A stretch of 64,000 bases of DNA from Acidithiobacillus ferrianus (lineage in GTDB: Bacteria > Pseudomonadota > Gammaproteobacteria > Acidithiobacillales > Acidithiobacillaceae): the NCBI RefSeq assembly GCF_010378095.1, contig NZ_WNJL01000030.1:114501-178500 (forward strand). Direction: 5' to 3'. The notes beneath the pieces were generated by a model. That model was not told where the DNA came from and made no database searches. It saw nothing but the letters and a program-made list of their open reading frames with translations. Below are positions 36,342-45,952 of the stretch, in pieces. Numbering within the stretch: the first letter of the stretch is position 1; each line of letters begins with the position of its first letter. The position numbers and the translations under genes are program-made.

Positions 36342-38606
36342 CTAAAACTGTAGCGAAACCGTACCCGCCACTGTAATCGGCGCGCCCGGGAAAAAACTTG
36401 CACCAGACGATTGCAGATAGCTGGTATCTATCAACCCGATGTAATGGCGGTTGAAAAGATTCATGATAGCCAGGTTGGCGCTTAATGTACTAATGCCGGC
36501 CAGATGTTGTTTGTACCCGAAATTGAGGTTCGCCAGGAAATAACCAGGTACCACCTCGGTATGCATGGAATCCACATAACGGCTGGTAAGGTACTGGACA
36601 TTCGGTGAGACAGAGAACCTATGATAGCGATAAGACGCGCCCAAGCTGCCCACGAAGAGCGGTGTATCGGGGAACTGCAATCCATTCACCGGTAATATGG
36701 TACCACCAAGCGTACGGATATTTTGGGTAAAATTCGCTCGATCATAGGCGAGATTGCTGAAAACTGTCAGATCAGGCAATGGATTTACACCGGCAGAGAG
36801 TTCTGCACCCCAGGCATGCCCCGTGCCGGCGTTCTGGTCATAGGAGATGCCCACCCGCGGATCGTAGAAGGTCACATATTTGTTGCGATAGGTGGCAAAA
36901 AAAAGCGCGGGGCGCAGGTACCAGCGGTCGTAATGGATATTCAGACCGAGGTTGAAGGCGTTGGAGGTTTCCGGCTTCACTGTGTCCCAGCCGGACTGCA
37001 CGGTCATGCCGGCTTTTTGAAAGGCGGACCAATTCATCTGCAGTTGCGGCCAGTTATTGAAAGCCGGCGCGCCATTATCCCGGCCGTAGGCGAAGGTAGC
37101 CTGCATATGCGGGGTGGCCTTATAAACCATTCCGAAGTATGGCAACCACTGGTAAAAAGTGTGCCCGGAAGCGCTGCGTATCGGGTTGACAGAAGTGGCC
37201 TGGGCGAGGGCTGCGTCGTAGGACACATTGCCGATCCCCTGGGTGTTATATACAGTGAAAGAGGGAGTCTGCTCCATAAGATAGCGCGCACCGCCGGTCA
37301 CCTGCAACGCCCCGAAATCGTGGGATACCGTGAAATAAGGGCTGTTAAAGACATGATTTGCAGTCGCCCGCGCCAGCAGCGCCCAACCGCCAAAGGTCAG
37401 CCCTCCGGCGGGATCGATACGGTATATTTTCCAGGAAGTAGGTGGTCCAGGTGGATTCAAATTCTCGAACCAGTAACCCACCGTCACCTGAGTCCCGGAA
37501 AAACTCCCTTGATACTGGGCAACAAGACCATAGGAATGGTGATTGATACCCCAATGCAGCAGACCCGGCTGATCTCCTCCGATGGCGCTCTTTCCCATGA
37601 GATAATAGCCATTTTCCTGGCTGTAAAAAGGTTTGAGTACAAAGGTACACTGCGCATTGGGGTGCCAGTTCAGTTCACCAAAAATGGCATAATCCTGGAA
37701 TTTTTGCCGGTTGTAACCGTAATAATTGACATCTTGTGCGGCGTTTCCCGTCAGGTTGGCGTTGTAACCCAGATTATAATATTTACCAGGATCACTGGCC
37801 TGAGCATAACTGAGCGGAAGGTAATTGTTCTCTTTCATATTGTCATAAGCGGCATAGAGCTTGGCGGTAAGGGTGGGGCTGAAGTCCTGACTGATGCCAA
37901 TTTCACCGTTATAGCGAAAATCCGGTGAGCCCCCGGAACCCCGCCATTGACCGGCATGGGTATATGAACCAGAGACAAAAAACCGGGTTCCGGTAGGCAA
38001 GGCACCAGAATCCAGACGGATAAAAGTGCGATGAAAATCGAAAGAACCGAAACTCTGGCTGACCACACCGCCAAATTGTGCCTGTGGCCAAAGCACTTCA
38101 CTGTTCAGATAGCCCTGAGTGGTAAATACCGACAGATTATTGGGAGCAAAGGGCGGACGCAGCAAAGTGACGCTGCGGATATCCTCCATATCGAAAAGAA
38201 ACTGTTCGCCGGGCCCGGGATTGATGGCCGACAGAGGCATGCCTTCCACCGTACCGATGCCACCGTGCGGATTGCGCTCGCCCCGGATACGGATACCTTT
38301 ATTGCCGCCTGGGACATTGGCGAGCCCGTAAGGGTCGGGATTTTGCGCTATTACCGAGGGTAACAGCGAGATGGCCTGATAGGGATTGGTCTGACCCGGC
38401 CCACCCAGTATTTTCAACGCAGAACCGCTGATGGTTTCGCCTTGCTCAGCACCCGATGCAGGAGTCTGCAATGCGCCTTCGGGCCGCGCTTTCACGGTGA
38501 CTGTACCTAAGGTCGGCAATGGGGTATCTGCCCAGGCAGAAACCGTAGTTCCGCCCAATGCGCTAGCTACAGCTAAATATAATGAATGGCGTAAAAATGG
38601 CTTCAT
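36342..38606 (-). CDS. TonB-dependent outer membrane receptor
   Basis: The 754-residue receptor has a signal peptide (to about SAWA-DT, residue 26), a TonB-box-like start (LGTVTVKA), a plug domain with LPSVIAQNPDPYGLANVPGGNKGIRIRGERN, and a 22-strand-type barrel ending VAGTVSLQF. It binds a large or scarce ligand at the cell surface. The operon (exbBD, tonB and a MolABC-like ABC system) and the Mo-box-like site suggest a molybdenum compound, but iron chelate or cobalamin cannot be excluded. AGGAG lies nine bases before the ATG. Confidence 0.95.
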   Translation of the reverse strand: MKPFLRHSLYLAVASALGGTTVSAWADTPLPTLGTVTVKARPEGALQTPASGAEQGETISGSALKILGGPGQTNPYQAISLLPSVIAQNPDPYGLANVPGGNKGIRIRGERNPHGGIGTVEGMPLSAINPGPGEQFLFDMEDIRSVTLLRPPFAPNNLSVFTTQGYLNSEVLWPQAQFGGVVSQSFGSFDFHRTFIRLDSGALPTGTRFFVSGSYTHAGQWRGSGGSPDFRYNGEIGISQDFSPTLTAKLYAAYDNMKENNYLPLSYAQASDPGKYYNLGYNANLTGNAAQDVNYYGYNRQKFQDYAIFGELNWHPNAQCTFVLKPFYSQENGYYLMGKSAIGGDQPGLLHWGINHHSYGLVAQYQGSFSGTQVTVGYWFENLNPPGPPTSWKIYRIDPAGGLTFGGWALLARATANHVFNSPYFTVSHDFGALQVTGGARYLMEQTPSFTVYNTQGIGNVSYDAALAQATSVNPIRSASGHTFYQWLPYFGMVYKATPHMQATFAYGRDNGAPAFNNWPQLQMNWSAFQKAGMTVQSGWDTVKPETSNAFNLGLNIHYDRWYLRPALFFATYRNKYVTFYDPRVGISYDQNAGTGHAWGAELSAGVNPLPDLTVFSNLAYDRANFTQNIRTLGGTILPVNGLQFPDTPLFVGSLGASYRYHRFSVSPNVQYLTSRYVDSMHTEVVPGYFLANLNFGYKQHLAGISTLSANLAIMNLFNRHYIGLIDTSYLQSSGASFFPGAPITVAGTVSLQF

Positions 38607-38618
38607 GTCCTTGTTCTC

Positions 38619-39233
38619 CTAAGGGTGCAGTTGCGCGACAATCGTGCTGTAAGGCACCCGTACCGGTTCAGCAACGGTGGTGCGGCGGTTGATCATGCGG
38701 ATGGACAGAGATTCCACCCAGCGCCAGTATTCCTCAGCCACCTCCAGCGGGAATGCGACATTGCGCAGGGCCTGTACGTAGAGATCCAGCCAGAGTTCAC
38801 GGTCCTGTTCCCTTATGGTGAACGGGAAATGCCGCTCCCGCAGGTGGGGATGGCCTTTGCGTTCCGTATAAAGCTTGGCACCACCACAAACCTCGGCGTG
38901 GAAATCCGCCGTCAACCCCACGGCTTTCCAGAAATGCTTTTCGTTGTGACCGAAGATGGGCTGTAGCGGGCTGTGCCAGATCAGCCGATGATGTTCCAGA
39001 ACCAGTTCCCGGACTTTTTCTACCCCAGCCACCCGACCTACCCGGCTGGTCGGAAAAATCACTTCGGGAAAATGCATATCGGTAACGGCGGGCCGCACAA
39101 TGGATTCCTCCTCACCAAAATGACGGATATCCAGCGTCTCCGAGCCGGGGCAGTGCGGGCCCTGCTCCGAGAGGACAGCATCATCGTGAACGGACAACTT
39201 CAGGACGGCTGATCTTTCCTGTTCCATATTCAT
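38619..39233 (-). CDS. truncated-haemoglobin-like protein heading the TonB operon
   Basis: The 204-residue protein has about 60 unknown residues, then a region that looks like a truncated globin: LVLEHHRLIWHSPLQPIFGHNEKHFW, HPHLRERHFPFTIREQDRELWLDLYVQAL. The GHPHLRERHFPF segment matches the proximal-histidine helix of group II truncated haemoglobins. Such proteins bind O2 or NO or serve as haem sensors. ATGs at 39233 and 39227 are both plausible (GAGGG upstream). It is twelve bases from the receptor gene and the first gene of the operon. Confidence 0.65.
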   Translation of the reverse strand: MNMEQERSAVLKLSVHDDAVLSEQGPHCPGSETLDIRHFGEEESIVRPAVTDMHFPEVIFPTSRVGRVAGVEKVRELVLEHHRLIWHSPLQPIFGHNEKHFWKAVGLTADFHAEVCGGAKLYTERKGHPHLRERHFPFTIREQDRELWLDLYVQALRNVAFPLEVAEEYWRWVESLSIRMINRRTTVAEPVRVPYSTIVAQLHP

Positions 39234-39730
39234 TTTCCCTCTTCATATATAGCCGGATATGACGCATGGCGCGCACATCCCCAGCGAAACCGAACAGAGA
39301 CCCGCAGAAGCGTGCCCCGGATATGATATATTTGTCCAAATATAGCGTTGCCTGATAGGGGCGGCAACAGCGATTGAGCAAGCAATAACCGTTCCAAAAA
39401 ACAACTACAATATTATCATGTGGTTATATTTTAACGTCACGTAAGAGATTGAACATCTTGTACGCTTGTTACCTACTTACGTGTCCGTGTCTCATCAAAC
39501 CAGCAATGCCAGACAAACTTTGTCGCAAATCTGACCAGACTCCACTAAAAGGCCATCTAACGACAACCTCGTCTAATCACACCCGCATCCGCAAGAACTG
39601 CACAGATAGCATCTACTCAATTGTTTATATGAGTGATATAGCGTTACCGCCGATGCCGCCATCCCACGCTCCGCATCCCGGTATAAATATTGCTGGATAC
39701 GCAAAAGATGCAGCCAGGAGGACCGGAACC
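39234..39730. other. long intergenic control region with no clear gene
   Basis: This 497-base region is AT-rich around 39240-39640. It contains a Mo-box-like palindrome (39324-39347). Reading frames that extend the oxidase gene upstream to 39449 have no ribosome binding site and look non-coding. I see no RNA gene. Confidence 0.6.
39324..39347. promoter_or_regulatory. Mo-box-like palindrome (candidate ModE site) before the TonB operon
   Basis: TGATATATT-N6-AATATAGCG contains a perfect 8-bp inverted repeat (TATATTTG-TC-CAAATATA). The right half AATATAGCG fits the TATATAGCG half of published Mo-boxes (recalled from memory). It is about 90 bases upstream of the globin/receptor operon. Confidence 0.6.
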
Positions 39731-41329
39731 GTGCCAGATACAATCATTGTTGGTGGTGGCTTATGCGGGCTTGCATTGGCCCAAAGCCTGCAGGAGCGCG
39801 GGCGGGATTTCACACTCTATGAAGCGCGTGAGCGCATGGGCGGGCGTATATTTTCCGAACGCTGCCGGCGCAATAATCTGGCGGTGGATCTGGGGCCAAC
39901 CTGGTTCTGGCCGGATACCCAACCGCGCGTCACCCGGATGATCTCGGGCCTCGGGCTCGACACTTTTGCCCAGCACGACCAGGGTGACACCCTGCGCCTG
40001 AATACAACGGATGAAAAACCGGAGGTCATGGCGTTGACGGAGGTACATGGGGGTGCCCGCCGCGTGGTAGGCGGGATGGGACGTCTCGTGACCGCCATGA
40101 CCGCGCAACTCCCTGTGGACCGGTTGCACCTGGGCCATACGCTGCTCTCCGTGGAGGAAGATGACGATCACGTCATACTCAGTTTCCGCCACAACGCAGG
40201 GGCCGTGCAGGTCCATGCGCGGCATGCGGTTCTGGCCCTCCCTCCCCGTCTGCTGGAAGAACACGTCCGTTTCGACCCTCCCCTGAACGCGTCCCTGCGC
40301 GAGGCCATGCGCGCGACCCACACCTGGATGGCCGATCAGGCCAAAGTAGTCGTGGCTTACGATCAGGCGTTCTGGCGGGAGTCGGGCCAGTCCGGGAACG
40401 CCTTCGTCACCCACGAACAGGTGGTACTCCCCGAAATTTTCGACGCCTGTGATGCGACCGGCGAGCAGGCCGCGCTCGGCGCCTTTTTTTCCCTTCCACC
40501 GGCATTTCGCGTCACCATCCCGCCCGCCACCATGGCCTTGCTGATCTCCAGCCAACTGGTACAGGTCTTTGATCTGCCGGCGGAAGACGGCGAACAACAT
40601 GTCCATGACTGGGCTCAGGAAGCCTACACCTGTAGCACCCTGGACCGCACGCCTCCCAGTACGCATCCCGAATACGGCAACCCGAACCTGCGCCTGCCGC
40701 TGTGGGAAAACAAGCTGTTTTTCGGCGGTTCCGAAACGGCGGGCTATGGTGGCGGCTATCTGGAAGGCGCCCTGGAATCCGCCGCCCGCATTCAGCGGGC
40801 ACTCGTGCCTGACCCCATATCGCGCGGCCCGGAAGCACTGAACGGCCCTGCCGGCAACACCGCCTGCATCACCCTATTCGGTACCTGGGTGACCGCGCAA
40901 CAGCCGGACTTGCTGGCGACCTATCGCCGCCACCTGAATCAATATCTGGCCCGCCAGCACAAGGAACAGTTGACCCAGCGCGCCCTGCTCGACACCCTGG
41001 AGCAATTCTACAGCGAGGCATTGCGTCAACTGAGCGAATTGCCCTTTGACACCCGCGGCACGGGTGTCCATAAGGGACGTTCTGCGCTCACGCCGGAAGT
41101 GCATGCACCTTTCGCAACTGTTCATCAGACACTGATCCGTGAGGTCCTCGCCTTCAACCACAGTTCCTGTGCGCTCTCCAATTTTCCCGAAGAGCACGCA
41201 CCCGGCAAGGAATACCTGTCCACCATCGCCCGCGATCTCGCTGCCGCCTGGCGCGAGTTTGCCCTCAGCAGCAACGCGATACTCCTCGCCAAAGCCGGAT
41301 ACGGTACCGATCGGCAGCGGGCCGGTTGA
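39731..41329 (+). CDS. FAD-dependent amine oxidase-like protein with extra C-terminal domain
   Basis: The 532-residue flavoprotein begins with a Rossmann dinucleotide motif (IIVGGGLCGLALA), then ERMGGRIFSE and DLGPTWFWP, and a FAD-binding FGGSETAGYGGGYLEGALESA near residue 345, as in monoamine-oxidase-type enzymes. Residues from about 380 to the end are a helical domain not seen in ordinary amine oxidases. The GTG at 39731 has AGGAGG nine bases upstream and puts the FAD motif at the N-terminus; an ATG at 39629 lacks one. Substrate unknown. Confidence 0.85.
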   Translation: MPDTIIVGGGLCGLALAQSLQERGRDFTLYEARERMGGRIFSERCRRNNLAVDLGPTWFWPDTQPRVTRMISGLGLDTFAQHDQGDTLRLNTTDEKPEVMALTEVHGGARRVVGGMGRLVTAMTAQLPVDRLHLGHTLLSVEEDDDHVILSFRHNAGAVQVHARHAVLALPPRLLEEHVRFDPPLNASLREAMRATHTWMADQAKVVVAYDQAFWRESGQSGNAFVTHEQVVLPEIFDACDATGEQAALGAFFSLPPAFRVTIPPATMALLISSQLVQVFDLPAEDGEQHVHDWAQEAYTCSTLDRTPPSTHPEYGNPNLRLPLWENKLFFGGSETAGYGGGYLEGALESAARIQRALVPDPISRGPEALNGPAGNTACITLFGTWVTAQQPDLLATYRRHLNQYLARQHKEQLTQRALLDTLEQFYSEALRQLSELPFDTRGTGVHKGRSALTPEVHAPFATVHQTLIREVLAFNHSSCALSNFPEEHAPGKEYLSTIARDLAAAWREFALSSNAILLAKAGYGTDRQRAG

Positions 41330-41357
41330 GTAGTCTCCCGTGACAAAGTCTGCATTT

Positions 41358-41373
41358 TGTCACAAAACCTACA
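41358..41373. promoter_or_regulatory. NifA upstream activator site for fixABCX
   Basis: TGTCACAAAACCTACA matches TGT-N10-ACA and is 78-93 bp before the -24 element at 41451. Confidence 0.8.
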
Positions 41374-41450
41374 TGAGCTGTTCGCCGTATTTTTTGGAGC
41401 GTATTTTTCCAACAGACTGTTTACGTTTAATTTAGCAAGAGATCACCATC

Positions 41451-41466
41451 TGGAATAAAGATTGCT
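41451..41466 (+). promoter_or_regulatory. sigma-54 promoter of fixABCX
   Basis: TGGAATAAAGATTGCT has GG-N10-GC spacing and a good -12 (TTGCT); the -24 is TGGAAT rather than TGGCAC. It lies 55 bases before the fixA start. Confidence 0.8.
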
Positions 41467-41520
41467 TAGGTCATGGTGACAGCCCTTCAGATCACCGGTG
41501 GATCGGAACAGGAGTACATC

Positions 41521-42363
41521 ATGCATATTGTCGTCTGCATCAAACAGGTTCCCGATAGCGCTCAGATCCGGGTGCATCCGGTCACCAACACCATCATGCG
41601 GCAGGGTGTACCCGCCATCATCAACCCCTTTGATGTGTTTGCCATTGAAGAGGCCCTGCGCCTGAAGGACCGCTTCGGCGGGCGAATCACCGTGCTGACC
41701 ATGGGACCGCCCCAGGCGGAGGACGCCCTACGCAAGGCCATCGCCTATGGCGCCGACGATGTGATACTCCTGACCGACCGCGCCTTCGCCGGCGCCGATA
41801 CCCTGGCGACCTCCTTCGCCCTGGCACAGACCATCCGCAAAATTGCTGAGGAACATCCCGTCGATCTGGTATTCACGGGCAAGCAGACCATTGACGGCGA
41901 TACCGCGCAGGTCGGACCGGGCATTGCCAAGCGCCTCGGCCTGCAACTCCTCACCTACGTATCGGCTATCGACTCCCTGGACCTTGAGGAGCGCAGCATC
42001 ACCGTACAGCGTCGCTCGGAAGGCGGTGTGCAAGTCATCAGAACCCGCCTGCCTGCCCTGATCACCATGCTGGAGGGTAGCAACCAGATCCGCTTCGCGG
42101 GTATGGATGATATGTTCCGCTCGGCCCGCTTCGAGGTGCCGAAATGGAATAAAGAGCGCGCCGGTATTGAAGATGTCAGCAAAATTGGCCTCAAGGGCTC
42201 GCCCACGGTGGTCAGCAAGATATTCACCCCCAGGCCCCGGGCCGTGAGGGCACAGATGATTGGCGCCGATCTGGACGCCAGCGGCACCGCCAACGCCGTC
42301 CTGGATACGCTCAGCAGCCAGCACCTGCGCCTGGCGCAGGAACTCGGCCTGATCACCGCATAA
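41521..42363 (+). CDS. fixA: FixA, electron-bifurcating flavoprotein beta subunit
   Basis: FixA and FixB form an ETF-like flavoprotein that, with FixC and FixX, splits NADH electrons between quinone and low-potential ferredoxin/flavodoxin for nitrogenase. The 280-residue protein has the ETF-beta start MHIVVCIKQVPDS, GADDVILLTDRAF and GKQTIDGDTAQVGPGIAKRLG. AGGAG lies eight bases before the ATG. First gene behind a UAS/sigma-54 pair. Confidence 0.97.
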   Translation: MHIVVCIKQVPDSAQIRVHPVTNTIMRQGVPAIINPFDVFAIEEALRLKDRFGGRITVLTMGPPQAEDALRKAIAYGADDVILLTDRAFAGADTLATSFALAQTIRKIAEEHPVDLVFTGKQTIDGDTAQVGPGIAKRLGLQLLTYVSAIDSLDLEERSITVQRRSEGGVQVIRTRLPALITMLEGSNQIRFAGMDDMFRSARFEVPKWNKERAGIEDVSKIGLKGSPTVVSKIFTPRPRAVRAQMIGADLDASGTANAVLDTLSSQHLRLAQELGLITA

Positions 42364-42381
42364 ATACACAGGAGCATCCGC

Positions 42382-43476
42382 ATGAGCGAGAACACTGCCG
42401 CACCCGCCAAACCCAAGGGCAAGAAGCGCCTGGAACTGGACCCCCGCCTGGCGGCCTACAAGGGAATCTGGGTGTTTGTCGAAATGGAAAGGGGACAGGT
42501 ACACCAGGTGTCCTGGGAATTGCTCGGCGAAGGGCGCAAGCTGGCCGATATTCTCCACGTAGAACTGGGCGCCGTCATCCTCGGCGGCAGCAGCGATGCA
42601 CTCGGTGGCGCGGCCCGCAGCGCTTTCACCTATGGCGCCGATGTGGCCTATATCGTGGCCGATCCCATTCTCGCGGACTATCGCAACGAGCCCTACACCA
42701 AGGCCATGACCGACCTCGTCAACCGCTATCAGCCGGAGATTCTGTTGCTCGGCGCCACCACCCTGGGCCGCGATCTCGCCGGTAGTGTGGCCACCACGCT
42801 GCTCACGGGTTTGACCGCGGACTGCACGGAACTCGCCATCGATCCGGACAATCGCGGACTGCTCGCCACCCGTCCGACCTTTGGCGGCAGCCTGCTCTGC
42901 ACCATCCAGACCCTGAATTACCGTCCGCAGATGGCGACCATCCGCCCCCGGGTCATGGCCATGCCCGACGCCGTGCCGGAGCGCAGCGGTCGGATTGTTG
43001 CCGAAAACCTGCAGATGCGGGAGGACGACATTATCGCCAAGGTCCTGACGTTCATCCCCGACGACGCCCAGGAGCAGGCTCAACTCGCCTATGCCGACAT
43101 TATCGTGGCGGGCGGCCGGGGTCTGGGCAAAGCCGAAAACTTTCGCCTGATCTGGGACCTGGCTGCCGTGCTCGGCGCCGAAGTGGGCGGATCGCGTCCG
43201 GTGACCCATGCCGGCTGGCTACCCGCCGACCGTCAGGTCGGGCAATCGGGCAAGACCGTGCGTCCCAAGCTCTATATTGCCGCGGGCATCTCCGGGGCGA
43301 TTCAGCACCGCGTCGGCATGGAAGCCTCCGACGTCATCATCGCCATCAACAACGATCCCAATGCGCCCATCTTCGATTTTGCCACTTATGGCATTGTCGG
43401 CGATGCCGTGCAGATCCTTCCCGCCCTCACCGACGCCTTGCGCAGCCGTCTGGCTGTGAACCGCCGGGCCGGTTAA
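42382..43476 (+). CDS. fixB: FixB, electron-bifurcating flavoprotein alpha subunit
   Basis: The 364-residue ETF-alpha homologue has [30 protein letters not shown] and the FAD-binding C-terminal block [45 protein letters not shown]. It carries the FAD at the subunit interface. AGGAG lies eight bases before the ATG, 18 bases after fixA. Confidence 0.97.
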   Translation: MSENTAAPAKPKGKKRLELDPRLAAYKGIWVFVEMERGQVHQVSWELLGEGRKLADILHVELGAVILGGSSDALGGAARSAFTYGADVAYIVADPILADYRNEPYTKAMTDLVNRYQPEILLLGATTLGRDLAGSVATTLLTGLTADCTELAIDPDNRGLLATRPTFGGSLLCTIQTLNYRPQMATIRPRVMAMPDAVPERSGRIVAENLQMREDDIIAKVLTFIPDDAQEQAQLAYADIIVAGGRGLGKAENFRLIWDLAAVLGAEVGGSRPVTHAGWLPADRQVGQSGKTVRPKLYIAAGISGAIQHRVGMEASDVIIAINNDPNAPIFDFATYGIVGDAVQILPALTDALRSRLAVNRRAG

Positions 43477-43492
43477 TCACAGGAGTCACGCC

Positions 43493-44791
43493 ATGGCCGA
43501 AAAATTTGATGCCATTGTGGTAGGTGCCGGCCCCGCCGGTAATGCAGCCGCGTACACCATGGCCAAGGCGGGGCTGAGCGTATTGCAACTGGAACGCGGT
43601 GAAACCCCCGGCACCAAAAACGTCCAGGGAGCCATTCTCTACGCCGACGCGCTGGAGCGCATCATTCCCGATTTCCGCGACGATGCCCCGTTGGAACGCC
43701 ACGTCATCGAACAGCGCATGTGGGTGCTGGATGAAAAATCCTTCATCGGGACCAACTATCGCTCCGAAGCCTTCAACAGCGACCAGCCCAATCGTTATAC
43801 CATTCTCCGGGCGCCTTTCGACAAGTGGTTCTCCGGGAAGGTCAAGGCCGCCGGCGGCCTGGTCATCTGCGAGACGACGGTCACCGAACTCATCCAGGAA
43901 GGCAAAAAGGTCATCGGCGTCCGCACCGACCGTGAGGGGGGCGATATTTATGCCGATGTGGTGATTCTGGCGGACGGCGTCAATTCGCTGTTGGCCAAAA
44001 AAGCCGGGTTCCATGGCGAACTCGAAGCCAAAAATGTGGCGCTCGCGGTCAAGGAAATTCATTTTCTGCCCGAGGAGGTCGTCCAGAGCCGTTTCAACAT
44101 CAAGGGCAACGAAGGGGTGGTCATTGAGATCGCCGGTGCCGTCACCCACGGCATGGTCGGCACCGCCTTCCTCTATACCAACAAGGAATCCATCACGCTG
44201 GGCATCGGTTGCCTCTTGTCCGACTTCAAAAAAGCGGGCATCGCGCCCTATACCCTCCTCGAAGAACTCAAGGCGCATCCGGCCATTGCCCCGTTGATTG
44301 AGGGGGGCGAAATGAAGGAGTATGCCGCCCACCTGATTCCCGAAGGGGGCTACAAGGCCGTTCCGACCCTCTACGGCGAGGGCTGGATGATTGCAGGGGA
44401 CAGCGCCGGACTGGTCAATGCGGTCCACCGCGAAGGCTCCAACCTGGCGATGACCAGTGGCCGGCTGGCCGCAGAAACGGTTATCGCGCTGAAAGAGATG
44501 AAGCTCCCCTGCACGGCCCCCCATCTTGCCCGTTACAAAGCCGCGCTGGACGACAGTTTCGTCATGAAAGATTTACGGAAGTACAAGGAGTTGCCCGATA
44601 TCCTGCACGGCAATCCACATTTCTTTTCAGTGTATCCGCGACTCCTCAACCGCGCCGCGCATACCATGCTGATGGTCGATGGCCAGGATAAGCACAGCAA
44701 GGAAAAGACCATTCGTGGCAGCTTTGTAGAGCAACGCTCGTTGTGGGGTTTGGTGGGAGACGCTTACCGCATGTGGAGGGCAACGCGATGA
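43493..44791 (+). CDS. fixC: FixC, flavoprotein-quinone oxidoreductase
   Basis: The 432-residue protein resembles ETF-quinone oxidoreductase: FAD motif [32 protein letters not shown] and [27 protein letters not shown]. It passes the high-potential electron to quinone at the membrane surface. The start has AGGAG seven bases upstream, and its stop overlaps fixX by four bases. Confidence 0.97.
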   Translation: MAEKFDAIVVGAGPAGNAAAYTMAKAGLSVLQLERGETPGTKNVQGAILYADALERIIPDFRDDAPLERHVIEQRMWVLDEKSFIGTNYRSEAFNSDQPNRYTILRAPFDKWFSGKVKAAGGLVICETTVTELIQEGKKVIGVRTDREGGDIYADVVILADGVNSLLAKKAGFHGELEAKNVALAVKEIHFLPEEVVQSRFNIKGNEGVVIEIAGAVTHGMVGTAFLYTNKESITLGIGCLLSDFKKAGIAPYTLLEELKAHPAIAPLIEGGEMKEYAAHLIPEGGYKAVPTLYGEGWMIAGDSAGLVNAVHREGSNLAMTSGRLAAETVIALKEMKLPCTAPHLARYKAALDDSFVMKDLRKYKELPDILHGNPHFFSVYPRLLNRAAHTMLMVDGQDKHSKEKTIRGSFVEQRSLWGLVGDAYRMWRATR

Positions 44792-45075
44792 TCAAGATCG
44801 AAGAGAAACTGTTTCAAAACCGCTATCGGGTCGATGAAGGCCGGCCGCATATCCAGATCAGCGATCCTCAGGTCTGCGCGAATGATTGTAAAACACAGTC
44901 CTGCACCTTCGCCTGTCCCGCGGCCTGTTACGCCAAAGACGAGGGTGGTGGTGTGGTCCTGACCACGGACGGCTGCCTGGAGTGCGGCACCTGTCGGGTC
45001 ATTTGTTCGGAATATCGCAACGTGGATTGGTCCTATCCACGGGGCGGTCACGGCATCCTCTTCAAGTTCGGTTAA
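44788..45075 (+). CDS. fixX: FixX, ferredoxin-like protein
   Basis: The 95-residue protein carries cysteine clusters [10 protein letters not shown]...CPAAC and [11 protein letters not shown]. It takes the low-potential electron of the FixABCX complex. The ATG at 44788 overlaps the fixC stop and has GGAGG upstream; an earlier in-frame codon at 44743 lies inside fixC. Confidence 0.96.
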   Translation: MIKIEEKLFQNRYRVDEGRPHIQISDPQVCANDCKTQSCTFACPAACYAKDEGGGVVLTTDGCLECGTCRVICSEYRNVDWSYPRGGHGILFKFG

Positions 45076-45090
45076 GCCGGAGGCACCCTC

Positions 45091-45426
45091 ATGAGCAAAC
45101 CGGAACGCCACGTCTTTGTCTGCGTCCAGTCCAGGCCGCCGAGCCATCCCAAGGGCTCCTGCGGCGCCCAAGGCGCTGCGGATCTGCTCCGCGCTTTTCA
45201 GGACAGCTTTGAAGCGCGCAAACTCTGGGGGCGTTTCGCCCTGACGCAGTGCGGTTGTCTGGGACCCTGCGGCGAGGGTCCCAATGTACTGGTTTATCCC
45301 GAAGGCATCCTTTACGCGGGAGTACGTCAGGACGATATCGACATCATTATCGACGAACACCTGATCGGCGGCACCCCCGTCACCCGCCTCTACCCGACGC
45401 CGGAGGCCTGGGCCAATGAGCCCTGA
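45091..45426 (+). CDS. thioredoxin-fold [2Fe-2S] ferredoxin
   Basis: The 111-residue protein is of the Shethna I/Clostridium pasteurianum type: an N-terminal FVCVQSRPP with KGSCG twelve residues on, and QCGCLGPCGEGPNVLVYPEG giving the C-X3-C pair. Such proteins are found in nif regions of Azotobacter and may donate electrons or protect nitrogenase. It lies 15 bases after fixX in the same operon and overlaps the next gene by eleven bases. Confidence 0.93.
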   Translation: MSKPERHVFVCVQSRPPSHPKGSCGAQGAADLLRAFQDSFEARKLWGRFALTQCGCLGPCGEGPNVLVYPEGILYAGVRQDDIDIIIDEHLIGGTPVTRLYPTPEAWANEP

Positions 45427-45916
45427 CGGCGCCCTTCGAGAGATCACCTTGCCCTTTTCCGGGCCGGCCAGGCCGGCGGCTTCGCTGCTAGAGGCCGCAT
45501 TGGCCAGTAACACACACCCGACCGCGGTGGAACCACTGCTGAGGCAGCATCTGCTGAGCGATCCGGATGATCTGCCCGCCTATTTTGCCCTGTACAAGCT
45601 GCTGTTTCGCCAGTCCCGGCTGGCGGAAGCCGAGGAGATGGCACGTACCGCCCTGGCCAGAGGGGCACGACTGGGCGGATTCCCCCCCGACTGGCAGCAA
45701 CTCGCTCCAGGCACGGCGGACTGGTCCATGATTCACAGTCCTGCCCATTTTTACCTCTTCACCCTGAAGGCTCTGAGTTTCATCCTGCTACGCCGCAAGC
45801 AACTGGACGAATGCCGGGAGATTCTGGAAAAGATCGGTGAACTGGACCCCCGTGATCTGGTGGGGTCGTCCGTCATCCGCGCCTATGCCGACGGTGTGAT
45901 GGCGCATGGAGTTTGA
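45416..45916 (+). CDS. TPR-like nif-associated protein
   Basis: The 166-residue helical protein has at least one TPR-like hairpin (DPDDLPAYFALYKLLFRQSRLAEAEEMAR) and a C-terminal repeat (RKQLDECREILEKIGELDPRD). It resembles the partial protein at the left window edge. It probably mediates protein contacts within the fix/nif system; function unknown. The start overlaps the ferredoxin gene, suggesting coupling. Confidence 0.85.
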   Translation: MSPDGALREITLPFSGPARPAASLLEAALASNTHPTAVEPLLRQHLLSDPDDLPAYFALYKLLFRQSRLAEAEEMARTALARGARLGGFPPDWQQLAPGTADWSMIHSPAHFYLFTLKALSFILLRRKQLDECREILEKIGELDPRDLVGSSVIRAYADGVMAHGV

Positions 45917-45952
45917 TGATGCGTCATACAAAATGAAATACCCACCCGGTGC

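Noticed and set aside
39449..39730. N-terminal extension of the amine oxidase frame
   Set aside because: Codons in this stretch look non-coding, no ribosome binding site precedes ATGs at 39449 or 39629, and the FAD motif starts right after the GTG at 39731.
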